From assembly GCA_949287815.1 (NCBI GenBank), contig CASEHS010000005.1:1-64000 (forward strand): DNA of 64,000 nt, given 5' to 3'. The translations under genes were made by a program, and so were the position numbers. Positions 44,872 to 54,123 of this stretch are shown here, in pieces. Position 1 is the first letter of the stretch. The number at the start of each line of letters is the position of its first letter. This DNA is from an uncultured Bacillota bacterium (GTDB lineage: Bacteria > Bacillota > Clostridia > Christensenellales > Borkfalkiaceae). The notes under the pieces were generated by a model that was not told where the DNA came from, made no database searches, and saw nothing but the letters and a program-made list of their open reading frames with translations.

Positions 44872-45886
44872 CAATATCGACAGTACAGTTATATCTACCC
44901 GTATCCGTCTGGCGAGAAATATTGAAGGATATAATTTCCCTAATAAACTGAGTGTTTCGGATGCGCAAACAGTGATCAGACTTGTTGACAATGCGGCGAG
45001 CGAGATCGGATCTTATAAGCTTTATCGGATGGAGGAGATCGGAAGAGAGGTTGCGCTTTCTTTGCGAGACGATCATCTGATCAGTGAAGCGCTTGTCAGA
45101 AGGAAAGAGAGCGGTGCCGCCTTGATCGATGAAGGTTACGGCTATAATGAACAGGGAGGAAAAACTTCGGTGATGATCAATGAAGAAGATCATCTTCGGG
45201 AGCAGTATATCGTTCGCGGACTCAATCTTCACAGAGCTTATCGTAAGCTTTCTATGCTGGATGACAGGCTTTCCGCATCTTTGCGTTTTGCTTATGATCC
45301 CAAATTAGGGTATCTTACGGCGTGCCCGAGCAATTTGGGAACGGGATTGCGGGCATCGGTAATGATGTTTCTGCCCGGGCTTACCAAGAGAAAGAAAATG
45401 CAAAGACTGATTGCGGAAGTATCAGGACTCGGGCATACAGTGCGTGGCGTTTATGGGGAAGGCAGCGAAGCGGAAGGTTATATGTATCAGGTCAGCAATG
45501 AAGTTACGCTTGGTGTGGACGAAGAGTATATATTAGACGAAGTACAAAAAACCGTTCTTGAAATTGTAAATCTGGAAGCACATGCGAGAAAGAGTCTGGT
45601 ATCTGACGACGAGGTCGGCGTAAAAGATAAAAGCCGACGTGCTTTGGGAATTTTATCCTATTGTGAGAGGATTTCGTATACGGAATTTCTCCAACTTGCC
45701 TCAGAGGTAAAACTCGGTGTGGCGTTGGGGTTTTTGGATATAAAAGATATAACTCGGTTGGATGATCTTATTTCGGCATTGCGTGACGCGAACCTTGATT
45801 TACTTGCGGACGGAGCTACTGCAAACGAACGGGATGAATTGCGCGCGGAAAAGTGCCGCAAATTCATCCATACACAAATTTGGTGA
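44864..45886 (+). CDS. mcsB: Protein arginine kinase McsB
   Basis: 340 residues from ATG 44864, ten bases after GGAGG; the track of sense codons goes eight codons further upstream, inside mcsA. It phosphorylates arginines to mark proteins for ClpCP. It has the phosphagen-kinase-like core: 'STRIRLARNIEGY', 'MINEEDHLR' (catalytic Glu) and 'TACPSNLGTGLRASVMMFLP'. The C-terminal dimer and pArg-binding region ('RALGILSYCERISY') is present. Confidence 0.95.
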   Translation: MINNIDSTVISTRIRLARNIEGYNFPNKLSVSDAQTVIRLVDNAASEIGSYKLYRMEEIGREVALSLRDDHLISEALVRRKESGAALIDEGYGYNEQGGKTSVMINEEDHLREQYIVRGLNLHRAYRKLSMLDDRLSASLRFAYDPKLGYLTACPSNLGTGLRASVMMFLPGLTKRKKMQRLIAEVSGLGHTVRGVYGEGSEAEGYMYQVSNEVTLGVDEEYILDEVQKTVLEIVNLEAHARKSLVSDDEVGVKDKSRRALGILSYCERISYTEFLQLASEVKLGVALGFLDIKDITRLDDLISALRDANLDLLADGATANERDELRAEKCRKFIHTQIW

Positions 45887-45966
45887 TTAATTAAAAGCGA
45901 GCGTCGAAGTGGCGCAATAAAAATACATTCAGAAAAAAGAATCAGGCAGGCAAAGCGGAGCAAAAA

Positions 45967-48459
45967 ATGAATTATTTTGACAGATTTTCGATGAATTTAC
46001 AAAAAGCGATCAAATTATCGGCAGACGCGGCAAAAAAATACGGTAGTGAGTATATTGGCAGTGAACATATTGTATGCGGCATTCTGAATGTTCCCGAATG
46101 TACGGCTGCAAAGATACTCAAAGCTGTAGGCGTTTCGGCTCAGAAGTATACTTCGGAATTTGTTCGTACATTAAATAAGAGTGTGAAACTCAGCGGTTTT
46201 ACGCCCAGAACAAAAAATATGTTTGAAAAGGCTTGCGAACTTGCAATTAATTATGAAGGGACGGGAGCCGTGGTCGGCAGTGAATATATGCTGCTTGCGA
46301 TCGTTTCAGACGAGGGATCGTTTGCTGTAAGGCTTTTGAGAATGCTTGGCACGGACATAGAAGAGCTTATTGTTTTGCTCGAACGAGAAATAGGTGATCC
46401 GTTTGCCTATGAAGAAGAGCAGGAACAAGAACAATATCCTAAGTTTATGAAACAGGAGCAACATGAAGCTCCGCCGCAGCAGTCAGCACAGGGGAAAAGC
46501 CAGTCGGCCATACAGGGGATACGTTACGGGGCAGATCTCACGCAAAAGGCGCGCGAGGGTAAAACGGATCCCGTTATAGGCAGGAAAAAAGAAATAGATA
46601 AAATCATACAGGTTTTATCACGGAGGACGAAAAATAATCCTGTACTGATAGGAGAGCCTGGCGTCGGAAAAAGCGCGGTGGTAGAAGGTTTGGCGCAGGC
46701 GATCGTAAAAGGAGAAGTTCCTGATTTATTATTGAATAAAACGGTATTTTCTCTCGATCTTACAGGCATGATCGCGGGCGCAAAATATCGAGGTGATTTT
46801 GAAGAACGTCTTAAAGAAGTCATCGAAGCTGTACAGAAAAACGGTAATGTGATCTTGTTTATAGATGAGATCCATAATATTGTAGGAGCGGGTTCGACGG
46901 CTGAAAACGGTATGGATGCCGCAAACATTTTAAAGCCTATGCTCGCGCGCGGAGAGTTGCAAACGATCGGCGCAACGACGATCGACGAATACAGAAAGTA
47001 TATAGAAAAAGATCCTGCACTGGAAAGGCGTTTTACGCCCGTGAACGTGGAACAGCCGAGTGTGGAAGAAACGATAGAAATTTTAAGAGGCTTGCGCGAT
47101 AAGTATGAAGCGCATCATAAAGTGGGAATAACTGATGAGGCGATCGTAGCAGCTGCGAGTCTTTCGGACAGGTATATAACTGACCGCTTTTTGCCGGATA
47201 AGGCAATCGATCTTATAGATGAAGCAGCGAGCCGAGCAAGGCTTGACAGTTATAACGGACCTGCAGGACTGAAAGAAAAGGAAGGCGAGATTGAGCGTTT
47301 AAACGCCGAGAAAGCGAAAGCTGCTAGGCGGGACGATTTCGGTGCGGCACAGCAGATCCTTGATAAAATACGAGAAAAGGAACAGGAGATTGCAAGGATT
47401 CGCGAGGACTGGGAAAAGAACCGCGGAGAAAACCGAGTCAGCATCGGTTCGGAAGAGGTTGCAAAGATCGTTAGCAGCTGGACGGGGATTCCTGTGGTAA
47501 AGCTGACCGAAGAGGAAAGCCGTAAACTTATGCATCTTGAAGAAGAGCTTCATAAACGCGTTATCGGTCAGAGTGAGGCGGTCGATGCCGTATCCAAAGC
47601 GATACGAAGAGCCAGAGCAGGTTTGAAAGATCCGAATAAGCCCATTGGTTCATTTATTTTTGTCGGACCTACTGGTGTAGGTAAGACGGAGCTTTCCAAA
47701 GCCTTGGCGGAAGCAATGTTCGGGGATGAGAGATTGCTCATTCGCCTGGATATGAGCGAATTTATGGAGAAACACGCGGTGAGCAAGATCATCGGTGCGC
47801 CTCCCGGATATGTCGGATTTGATGAAACAGGAGGACAACTTACCGAAAAAATCAGAAGAAAACCTTATTCGGTAGTTTTGTTTGATGAAATAGAAAAGGC
47901 GCATCCGGATGTATTTAATGTTCTGTTGCAAATTTTAGACGACGGTCGACTTACTGACAGTAAAGGCAGGGTGATCAGTTTCAAAAACACGGTGATCATA
48001 ATGACTTCCAATATAGGCGCAGAAAAAGCACGCTCCATGCGCCGATTGGGGTTCGATTCAGGTGAAGTCGATTCGGAATATGACAAAATGAAAGATGTCA
48101 TAAGCGAAGAACTGAAAGCGGCATTTAAACCGGAGTTTCTCAACAGGATAGATGAGATAATTATTTTCCATAAATTGTCCAGAGAAGATGCCGGGCAAGT
48201 ATGCGATCTCTTTTTAAGGCTTCTTTCCGATCGTCTGTTAAAAAGGGATATTCAGCTGACAGTATCGCCGGCTGCGCGTGAAAAGCTTCTTGAAGAAGGA
48301 TACGACGAAGTTTACGGAGCGCGTCCGCTTCGCAGGGTGATACAGCGGCGCATTGAGGATGCTCTCAGTGAAAAAATACTGGAAGGTGAGGTGTCTCCCG
48401 GTCAAAAAATTATTGCAGATGTTGTCGGAGGGAAAATAGTATTTCGCGCAGTAAAATAG
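45967..48459 (+). CDS. clpC: ATP-dependent Clp protease ATPase subunit ClpC
   Basis: 830 residues, full length. N-domain (about 1-150), first AAA module with Walker A 'GEPGVGKSA', a middle domain (about 410-480) that binds McsB or MecA-type adaptors, and second AAA module with 'GPTGVGKTE' and sensor motifs. The middle domain includes 'EKAKAARRDDFGAAQQILDK' pattern. It unfolds arginine-phosphorylated proteins for ClpP. It follows mcsB by 80 bases in one operon. Confidence 0.97.
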   Translation: MNYFDRFSMNLQKAIKLSADAAKKYGSEYIGSEHIVCGILNVPECTAAKILKAVGVSAQKYTSEFVRTLNKSVKLSGFTPRTKNMFEKACELAINYEGTGAVVGSEYMLLAIVSDEGSFAVRLLRMLGTDIEELIVLLEREIGDPFAYEEEQEQEQYPKFMKQEQHEAPPQQSAQGKSQSAIQGIRYGADLTQKAREGKTDPVIGRKKEIDKIIQVLSRRTKNNPVLIGEPGVGKSAVVEGLAQAIVKGEVPDLLLNKTVFSLDLTGMIAGAKYRGDFEERLKEVIEAVQKNGNVILFIDEIHNIVGAGSTAENGMDAANILKPMLARGELQTIGATTIDEYRKYIEKDPALERRFTPVNVEQPSVEETIEILRGLRDKYEAHHKVGITDEAIVAAASLSDRYITDRFLPDKAIDLIDEAASRARLDSYNGPAGLKEKEGEIERLNAEKAKAARRDDFGAAQQILDKIREKEQEIARIREDWEKNRGENRVSIGSEEVAKIVSSWTGIPVVKLTEEESRKLMHLEEELHKRVIGQSEAVDAVSKAIRRARAGLKDPNKPIGSFIFVGPTGVGKTELSKALAEAMFGDERLLIRLDMSEFMEKHAVSKIIGAPPGYVGFDETGGQLTEKIRRKPYSVVLFDEIEKAHPDVFNVLLQILDDGRLTDSKGRVISFKNTVIIMTSNIGAEKARSMRRLGFDSGEVDSEYDKMKDVISEELKAAFKPEFLNRIDEIIIFHKLSREDAGQVCDLFLRLLSDRLLKRDIQLTVSPAAREKLLEEGYDEVYGARPLRRVIQRRIEDALSEKILEGEVSPGQKIIADVVGGKIVFRAVK

Positions 48460-48522
48460 TACAGGATAATAATTCCGCCGAAGGCAACGGAAGCGGATTA
48501 AAATAAACAGCGGAGGTATTTT

Positions 48523-49053
48523 ATGCGAGTTGAAATTATCGGGAAGAACTATAAGGCGAGCGAAAAACTTGTCGGGATTGTAGAGAAAAAGATCGGCAGA
48601 TTAGACAAGTATTTCGATGAGGATTCTGTGTGTACCGTTTACCTCAAACAGGAAAGTAAATTCTGCAAAACAGAAGTTACGATTCTTTATAAAGGCAATA
48701 TGATCCGTGCCGAAGTTACAGGTGAGAATTTTTATGACAGCATAGATGAGGTGCTTCCTAAAATTGAGAATCAGATTTACCGCCACAAAACAAAACTGGA
48801 AAGCAAGCTGAAAAAGGATGCTTTTTTAGAAAAAAGGCTGTATTTGCAGGAAGCAGATGTGCCGCTCGGCAAACTGGTAAAAACAAAGACGTTTGTACTC
48901 GAACCGATGACTACGGAAGAAGCAATAGATCAGCTCGATCTGTTAGGTCACACATTCTATATTTTTCAGGATGCGGAAACGGGAGAAGTTCGGGTGGTAT
49001 ATCTTAGGGACAGCGGCGATGTGGGGCTTATCATTCCCAAGAAAGCGAGATAA
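48523..49053 (+). CDS. hpf: Ribosome hibernation promoting factor, long form
   Basis: 176 residues. N-terminal HPF/YfiA domain (about 1-100, blocks the decoding centre) and a C-terminal dimerisation domain (about 120-176, 'EPMTTEEAIDQLDLLGHTFYIF...' type) that pairs ribosomes into 100S particles. This long form is standard in Firmicutes. GGAGG lies seven to ten bases before ATG. Followed by a strong terminator. Confidence 0.95.
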   Translation: MRVEIIGKNYKASEKLVGIVEKKIGRLDKYFDEDSVCTVYLKQESKFCKTEVTILYKGNMIRAEVTGENFYDSIDEVLPKIENQIYRHKTKLESKLKKDAFLEKRLYLQEADVPLGKLVKTKTFVLEPMTTEEAIDQLDLLGHTFYIFQDAETGEVRVVYLRDSGDVGLIIPKKAR

Positions 49054-49087
49054 AAATTATAAGCTGATTAAAAGCAGTTGAATAAAG

Positions 49088-49116
49088 AACGCGGGTGCAG
49101 AAGCACCCGCGTTTGC
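49088..49116 (+). terminator. Intrinsic terminator after hpf
   Basis: AACGCGGGTGC (49088-49098) pairs perfectly with GCACCCGCGTT (49103-49113), loop of four, followed by a short T run. Confidence 0.85.
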
Positions 49117-49128
49117 ATTTATCGCAAA

Positions 49129-49157
49129 TTCATTTTTTTCGGGAAAAAGCATAAAAT
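49129..49157 (+). promoter_or_regulatory. Promoter abutting the BrkB/YihY start codon
   Basis: TTCATT (49129-49134, weak), 17 bases, TAAAAT (49152-49157). Standard spacing puts +1 exactly on the A of ATG 49164. Confidence 0.4.
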
Positions 49158-49163
49158 AACAGT

Positions 49164-49976
49164 ATGGTTTATTTTTCCGATGTGGTTGAAAATGTAAAAA
49201 ATGCGTATGGGTATCTCACCTCAAAAAAATACACGACCCTTGCGGGGACAATGGCTTTTTTTCTCGTTACTTCGATCGTACCGTTTATTTTCTGGCTTAC
49301 ATTGATTTTCGGAAAACTGAATATCAATTATGAACAGCTTTTTGATCTCGAAATTTTTTCTGGGATCAGAGATATACTATTTTATTTGAGAGACGCGGCA
49401 GAAAGTGCTACGGTCGGAGCGTCAGTGATTTTGATCGCCACAACATTGTATTCTTCAACAAACTTATTTTATCATATGCGAAGGAGCGGTGAGATCATTT
49501 ACGAATATAAGAGAAAAAAGGGCGGGATACTTCTTCGGATCTCGGCACTGGTACTTTTATTTATCGTAATGATCATTTTTCTTACAGGCGCTGTGATATT
49601 TTTATTGGGCGATGCACTTTTAAAGCGTGCGTTTCCATCTTTTTTTGCACAGCTAGGTTTATATGCATTGGTGGGCGCGTTGGCTTTTGTTTTTATACTT
49701 CTTTTAAATCTTTATATCTGTCCGTATAGAATGCGTGCGGGAAATGTTATATGGGGGAGTCTTTTAACGCTTTTGCTCGGCGGAATAGTTTCTTTCGGCT
49801 TTACCTTGTATATGAAACTCGGGAACATTGAGCGCTTGTATGGAGCAGTGACATTGGTTATCGTCTTTCTTCTTTGGCTGTACGCTTTGATGATTTGCTT
49901 TGTGGTCGGAGTTATTGTGAACTGTTATTTATCTGAAAAGGATAAGAAAATAAGACTGCGTCATAAAAAATTCTGA
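49164..49976 (+). CDS. YihY/BrkB family membrane protein
   Basis: 270 residues with about six membrane helices. The 'LAGTMAFFLVTSIVPFIFWLTL' start and 'LFYHMRRSGEIIYEYKRKKGG' block are typical of the YihY/BrkB (UPF0761) family. Members were once called ribonuclease BN or virulence factor BrkB; their real function, perhaps transport, is unsettled. No Shine-Dalgarno precedes the ATG; the only purine-rich stretch is 20 bases away. Single gene between a terminator and a new promoter. Confidence 0.88.
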   Translation: MVYFSDVVENVKNAYGYLTSKKYTTLAGTMAFFLVTSIVPFIFWLTLIFGKLNINYEQLFDLEIFSGIRDILFYLRDAAESATVGASVILIATTLYSSTNLFYHMRRSGEIIYEYKRKKGGILLRISALVLLFIVMIIFLTGAVIFLLGDALLKRAFPSFFAQLGLYALVGALAFVFILLLNLYICPYRMRAGNVIWGSLLTLLLGGIVSFGFTLYMKLGNIERLYGAVTLVIVFLLWLYALMICFVVGVIVNCYLSEKDKKIRLRHKKF

Positions 49977-49992
49977 CATTTATTCAAAATGA

Positions 49993-50021
49993 TTGCAACA
50001 TTTTTCCGAATAATGTATAAT
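49993..50021 (+). promoter_or_regulatory. Promoter of the degV-apbE region
   Basis: TTGCAA (49993-49998), 17 bases, TATAAT (50016-50021) with TG before the -10. Confidence 0.7.
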
Positions 50022-50092
50022 AAGAGAAAAAATACAGAAAAATTTGTATAAAACTCCAATTTTAATTTTATGCTTATCGGGGAGATAATAAC

Positions 50093-50962
50093 ATGTACAA
50101 ATTATTTTGCGATTCAAATTGTGAAATTTGGCATGATGAAGCAAAAGCATTACAGTTGAATGTTATCCGTATGCCTTATGTGCTGGACGGTGAAGAATAT
50201 TACTATGACTTAGGAGAGAAGACTGATTTCGCTCATTTTTATAAGAGAATGAGAGAAGGTGCGGTGCCTAAAACTTCTGCGATCAACGAGCAGAACTATA
50301 CCGATTATTTTGAGCCCGTTCTGGCAGCTGGCGAAGATATTTTCTATATCACTTTTTCCCATAAACTTTCGGCGACCTTTGAAAGCATGAACAGGGCGAT
50401 TGCGGCGTTGAAAGAAAAATATCCCGATCGTGAAATCAGAACATTTGACACAAAGTCGATCAGTTTAGGCGCAGGATTTCAGGTTCGCTATGCCGCGGAG
50501 AAATATTTAAAAGGTGCTTCGATTGACGAGCTCGAAGCATACCTGACCGAACTGAGTGCACATACGGTTGTATACTTTGTAGTGGATGATCTTGTTTATC
50601 TGAAACGTGGGGGCCGTATTTCTGCTTTGACGGCAACATTCGGAACATTGCTTGGTATCAAGCCTTTGATATCTATCATGCCCGACGGTTCATTGAAGAG
50701 CGTAGGAAAAATCAAAGGAGCAAAACGGGTTGTATCGGAATTCATACGTCTTATGAAAGAGCATAATTGCGATACGCAAAATTATAGGGTAGAAGTTTTG
50801 CAGGCTGATTGTCCCGAAACAGGCGATGCTCTTGTTTCGGCGCTCAAAGAAGAGTTCGGTGAAAACATTAAAGTGAACTGCCAGATCGTAGGGCCTGTAA
50901 TTGCTTCCCACTGCGGTCCCGGAACTCTCGGGGTGATTTTCTACGGCGACAAAGAAATTTAA
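50093..50962 (+). CDS. DegV family fatty-acid-binding protein
   Basis: 289 residues, usual length. DegV/FakB proteins bind fatty acids and present them to a DAK-domain kinase (FakA) that makes acyl-phosphate. The family pattern is seen in 'PKTSAIN' (TSxP-like), 'ITFSHKLSATFES', 'DTKSISLGAGFQV' and 'YLKRGGRISALTATFGTLLGIKPL'. It would feed acyl-phosphate to PlsX/PlsY; plsY is in this window but no fakA is. Confidence 0.93.
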   Translation: MYKLFCDSNCEIWHDEAKALQLNVIRMPYVLDGEEYYYDLGEKTDFAHFYKRMREGAVPKTSAINEQNYTDYFEPVLAAGEDIFYITFSHKLSATFESMNRAIAALKEKYPDREIRTFDTKSISLGAGFQVRYAAEKYLKGASIDELEAYLTELSAHTVVYFVVDDLVYLKRGGRISALTATFGTLLGIKPLISIMPDGSLKSVGKIKGAKRVVSEFIRLMKEHNCDTQNYRVEVLQADCPETGDALVSALKEEFGENIKVNCQIVGPVIASHCGPGTLGVIFYGDKEI

Positions 50963-50984
50963 AACCTGTTTCAGTGAATAAAAT

Positions 50985-52250
50985 ATGACCTTAAAAAAAT
51001 GGATTGCATCCGTCATTGCTTTTTTGTTGGTACTGTTTCCGATCGTGGGGTGTACACAACAGAAAGGCGGTGACGGTAACTCTTATTTTGTACAATTTCA
51101 GATCGATCATCAGACGTTTTATATCGATGGGCAAAAAATTTCCTTTCAGGCTTATGAAGAACTGCTCGACGAGGCGGGAAGTATTGTTCAGAACATTGAA
51201 AGCGCATTATCGGTGGAAATTGAAAGCAGCGATGTGAGTAAAGTCAACAACGCAAAAGCAGGGCAAAGCGTCGGCGTCAGGAAAGAAACGGCTGAACTTT
51301 TACAGCTCTGCAAGAACTATTTTGAAATCACAGGCGGTAAATTTACTCCAGCTTTATATCCTTTAACTAAACTTTGGAAATTTTCGCCGGAAAATGCCGG
51401 GTTTTATCAGCAGAGCAGGCCTGAGCCTTCCGAATCTGAAATTTTAAATGCTCTTCTTGTGTCTGATTTTTCGGAATATGAAATAGAGGGAAATTTTGTA
51501 AAGAAGCCGTATTCCGATTCTATGCTGGATTTTGGCGGTGTCGCGAAAGGCTATATGGTCGATTGTATTCTTGACAGGCTGAACGAGCTGTATTCAGGCA
51601 GGGAAATGGATGCGGTTATTTCTGTGATGTCAAATATGGCATTGGTAGGTCAATCGCGCGCTTCGGGTGAACCGAGAGGGTATAATATCGGAATTACCAA
51701 TCCGCGTGCACTGATCCCTGCGGATAATGGGATATACAACGATCCCGCGCTTTATATGGTTGGACTTTCGGATATGTCTGTGACAACCAGTGCGGATAAT
51801 TACCGTTTCTATGTAAACGGCGGTAAGATATATTCTCACATTATTGACAGTCAGACGGGGAAGCCCGCGGATACGGGAATAATCAGCGTAACTGTTTGCG
51901 TTCCTCTGTCGGTAAAAAATTCGGGAGCATTTGCTGATGCTTTGTCTACATCCGGTTTTTGTATGAATTTGCGTGACTCTCTTTCATTTTTTGAGAGAAT
52001 GCATAAACAGTATGGGGTAGGAGCAGTAATTATTACTTCCGATTTTAAGTATTATTCTATCGGGCTCAACGTTATGAGTGCGAAAGAATTTGCACGCTAT
52101 TCCAATGCGAATTACGGCACTGATTTTGATGAAACCAAATATGCCGAAGTATTTGAGAGAGGCTCGATTGAGGATGCGCCCGAAACAGTAGAAGCTTGTG
52201 AAAAAGAATTGCAGTATATAGATCGTTGCGAAGAGATATTGAACGGATGA
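50985..52250 (+). CDS. apbE: FAD:protein FMN transferase (ApbE), lipoprotein
   Basis: 421 residues, long for the family. A lipoprotein signal ends at C23 (lipobox IVGC). ApbE links FMN covalently to threonine in exported flavoproteins. 'KVNNAKAGQSV', 'LDFGGVAKGYMVD', 'MSVTTSADNYRFY', 'YSHIIDSQTG' and 'ADALSTSGF' cover the FAD and Mg sites. The stop overlaps the next start (ATGA). Its FMN-accepting target (Rnf, NqrC or PplA-like) is not in the window. Confidence 0.93.
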   Translation: MTLKKWIASVIAFLLVLFPIVGCTQQKGGDGNSYFVQFQIDHQTFYIDGQKISFQAYEELLDEAGSIVQNIESALSVEIESSDVSKVNNAKAGQSVGVRKETAELLQLCKNYFEITGGKFTPALYPLTKLWKFSPENAGFYQQSRPEPSESEILNALLVSDFSEYEIEGNFVKKPYSDSMLDFGGVAKGYMVDCILDRLNELYSGREMDAVISVMSNMALVGQSRASGEPRGYNIGITNPRALIPADNGIYNDPALYMVGLSDMSVTTSADNYRFYVNGGKIYSHIIDSQTGKPADTGIISVTVCVPLSVKNSGAFADALSTSGFCMNLRDSLSFFERMHKQYGVGAVIITSDFKYYSIGLNVMSAKEFARYSNANYGTDFDETKYAEVFERGSIEDAPETVEACEKELQYIDRCEEILNG

Positions 52251-52690
52251 ACAGAACAGAAAAATTAAAGGAAATAAAAAAACAGAAATATTTTCGGATC
52301 GAAGATCTGTTTGTTTATGCGGTTCTGCTTGTTTTGATCGCGGCTTTTACGGTTTATGCTGTTTATAACCGACCTGAAAAAGGGAATGCCTTTGAGGTTT
52401 ACTATAAAAACAGTAAGATATTTGCGGCAACGCTGAGTGAAGATGCGGAATTTCTCTTTTATATCAGCGGGGGTAAGGGATACTGTAAAAGACTATATTA
52501 TTCCGAAGATTTAACGAAGTATGAGGATTATAATCTGCTGGAAGTGTCCGAAGGGAAAATAAGTGTACAAAAATCAGATTGTGCGACTAAACAGTGTATA
52601 TTTATGGGAGAAAGGAACAGCGGACGCATTGATTGCAGGGCTCATTATATGTATATAAAATTTGTCGGGGTTTTGGAGGGCGACGCATGA
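52247..52690 (+). CDS. NusG domain II-containing membrane protein
   Basis: 147 residues from ATG 52247, which overlaps the apbE stop. One membrane helix (about 22-44) and an exported small beta domain. 'KSDCATKQCIFMGERNSGRIDC' in pattern near the C-terminus, with three conserved cysteines, is typical of the NusG_II family found beside ApbE and Gx-transporter genes. In Listeria the related arrangement belongs to flavin-based extracellular electron transfer. Function of the protein is unknown. Confidence 0.85.
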   Translation: MNRTEKLKEIKKQKYFRIEDLFVYAVLLVLIAAFTVYAVYNRPEKGNAFEVYYKNSKIFAATLSEDAEFLFYISGGKGYCKRLYYSEDLTKYEDYNLLEVSEGKISVQKSDCATKQCIFMGERNSGRIDCRAHYMYIKFVGVLEGDA

Positions 52691-53214
52691 GATTTTCAGC
52701 AAAGCGTATAGCCGCTCTGGCAGTTTTGCTTGCTTTGGCAAGTATTATATTTTTGGTAGAATCTTTGTTACCGCCTCTTTTGCCGATTGCACCGTATGTG
52801 AAGCTCGGCTTGGCAAATGCCATAGTGTTGTTTGTTATTGCGGTTTTCGGGGTTCGTGATGCGTTTATAGTCGTTATAGCAAAAAATCTTCTGACGCTTC
52901 TTATTCTTGGACAAACATACGCATTTATTTTTAATCTAGCGGGCAGTTTAAGCGCTTGTCTTATAATGACGGCATTGTATACAGTATTTTATCCGCGCAT
53001 AAGTCTGATCGCGATTAGTGTGGCAGGGGCAGTACTCAGCAATATTGCCAGAACTGCTGTTGCGGTTGCGATAATGGATGCGAAGTCTTTATATGTACAA
53101 TTACCGGCTGTCAGTATATTTGGCGTATTTGCGGGGATAGTTGTCGGTGTTTTGACGATATTATTGATAAAATATCTTCCCGAAAGATTGACGAATCCGC
53201 AGAATAAAGATTGA
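52687..53214 (+). CDS. Gx transporter family protein
   Basis: 175 residues from ATG 52687, overlapping the previous stop (ATGA) and preceded by GGAGG. Five or six membrane helices; an ECF-transporter S-component-like protein, often misnamed heptaprenyl diphosphate synthase component I. The pattern 'LPIAPYVKLGLANAIVLFVIAVFG' and 'LLTLLILGQTYAFIFNLAGSLSAC' is typical. It probably moves a quinone- or flavin-related compound and forms a unit with the two preceding genes. Confidence 0.85.
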   Translation: MRFSAKRIAALAVLLALASIIFLVESLLPPLLPIAPYVKLGLANAIVLFVIAVFGVRDAFIVVIAKNLLTLLILGQTYAFIFNLAGSLSACLIMTALYTVFYPRISLIAISVAGAVLSNIARTAVAVAIMDAKSLYVQLPAVSIFGVFAGIVVGVLTILLIKYLPERLTNPQNKD

Positions 53215-53239
53215 CAAAGAAATCGGAATATAGTAAAAT
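53211..53239 (+). promoter_or_regulatory. Promoter of tRNA-Ser
   Basis: TTGACA (53211-53216), 17 bases, TAAAAT (53234-53239), starting on the last codons of the preceding gene. Confidence 0.8.
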
Positions 53240-53252
53240 AAATAAGATCCGT

Positions 53253-53344
53253 GCAGAGATGGCGGAGTGGTCGAACGCGCACGACTCGAAATCGTGTGTG
53301 CTCCCATAAGAGCACCAAGGGTTCAAATCCCTTTCTCTGCGCCA
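53253..53344 (+). tRNA. tRNA-Ser (anticodon CGA)
   Basis: Acceptor arms GCAGAGA (53253-53259) and TCTCTGC (53334-53340), then G and encoded CCA. The anticodon stem CACGA/TCGTG holds loop CTCGAAA, so the anticodon is CGA (reads UCG). The long variable arm GTGCTC/GAGCAC is the serine feature, and the T arm has GGTTCAAATCC. A recombinase remnant directly downstream suggests the 3' end was used as an integration site. Confidence 0.97.
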
Positions 53345-53353
53345 AAACATTAA

Positions 53354-53399
53354 AACAGCCGTATTCAGGATAAAATGCCTTGAATATGGCTGTTTTTTT
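53354..53399 (+). terminator. Intrinsic terminator after tRNA-Ser
   Basis: A long inverted repeat (53354-53369 with 53378-53394, small mismatches) followed by seven T. Confidence 0.85.
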
Positions 53400-53466
53400 A
53401 TAATCATTATTCTGTATTATTGTGGGTTTTTGTGTGTTTTGTTACTAAATTTGTTACTAATTAATT

Positions 53467-54048
53467 TTATATCAATGAAATGATTACTTTTTTATCTGAT
53501 TCATATAAATGACCATATGTTTTGGTGACCTGCTCAACTGTATCACCAATTAAATCTGCTACCACCATTAGATTCGCTCCAAGGTGTATTAACATAGAAA
53601 CAAACGAATGTCGCAGATCGTGTATACGAATAGGGGAAACGCCTGCTTTATCGCAATAAAAACGGAATGCGCGCCTAAGAGTGTTGTCTGCTAAAGGCTT
53701 TTCTCCTCCAAAAAAATATGGCTTTGATCCTGAATAATTTTTAAGTTCGTTTACTACTTTTTTACAAACTGGTATGTTTTGAGATTTATCTGCTTTTGTT
53801 GAAGTGATTTCAAACGATGCGCCGTTAAATGTTTTACGGGTTAAAGATTTATCAAAAGTAATACTGTCAGTTTTTATATCATCAGGAGATAAAGCAAAAA
53901 TTTCACCTTTTCGTCTGCCGGTATAAAATAAAAGAGTAAAAAATGCGTGGTACATTGGATTGTCAACAACGTTTATAAATTTTTCAAAATCCGTTTGTGT
54001 CCATATTTGCATTTTTGTTTTTTGTATACGTCGTTTGGGTTCTTCGGC
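53467..54048 (-). pseudogene. Tyrosine recombinase (integrase) remnant, catalytic domain only
   Basis: From ATG 54012 the frame gives 181 residues: the linker 'WTQTDFEKFI', first catalytic Arg in 'YTGRRKGEIFAL', 'HDLRHSFVSM' (His-x-x-Arg), and the tyrosine in 'KTYGHLY'. The fifth position reads IGD where many have LGH. The coding frame extends about 12 codons upstream of ATG 54012 ('EEPKRRIQKTK') before a stop, but the SAM-like core-binding and arm-binding domains (about 170-200 residues) are gone. So it is a truncated gene adjacent to its probable tRNA-Ser target. Confidence 0.8.
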
Positions 54049-54123
54049 GTGTTATTGATAGGTCATATAATAGCCGACGCCGTAGGCGTGATAGTATGCG
54101 CAATCACGAGTCAAAACTAAAAA

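Noticed and set aside
53400..53466. TTACTAA repeated twice near the integrase end as an attachment site
   Set aside because: Seven-base AT-rich repeats are too short, and they encode the last residues of the recombinase frame region; no matching copy was seen at another boundary.
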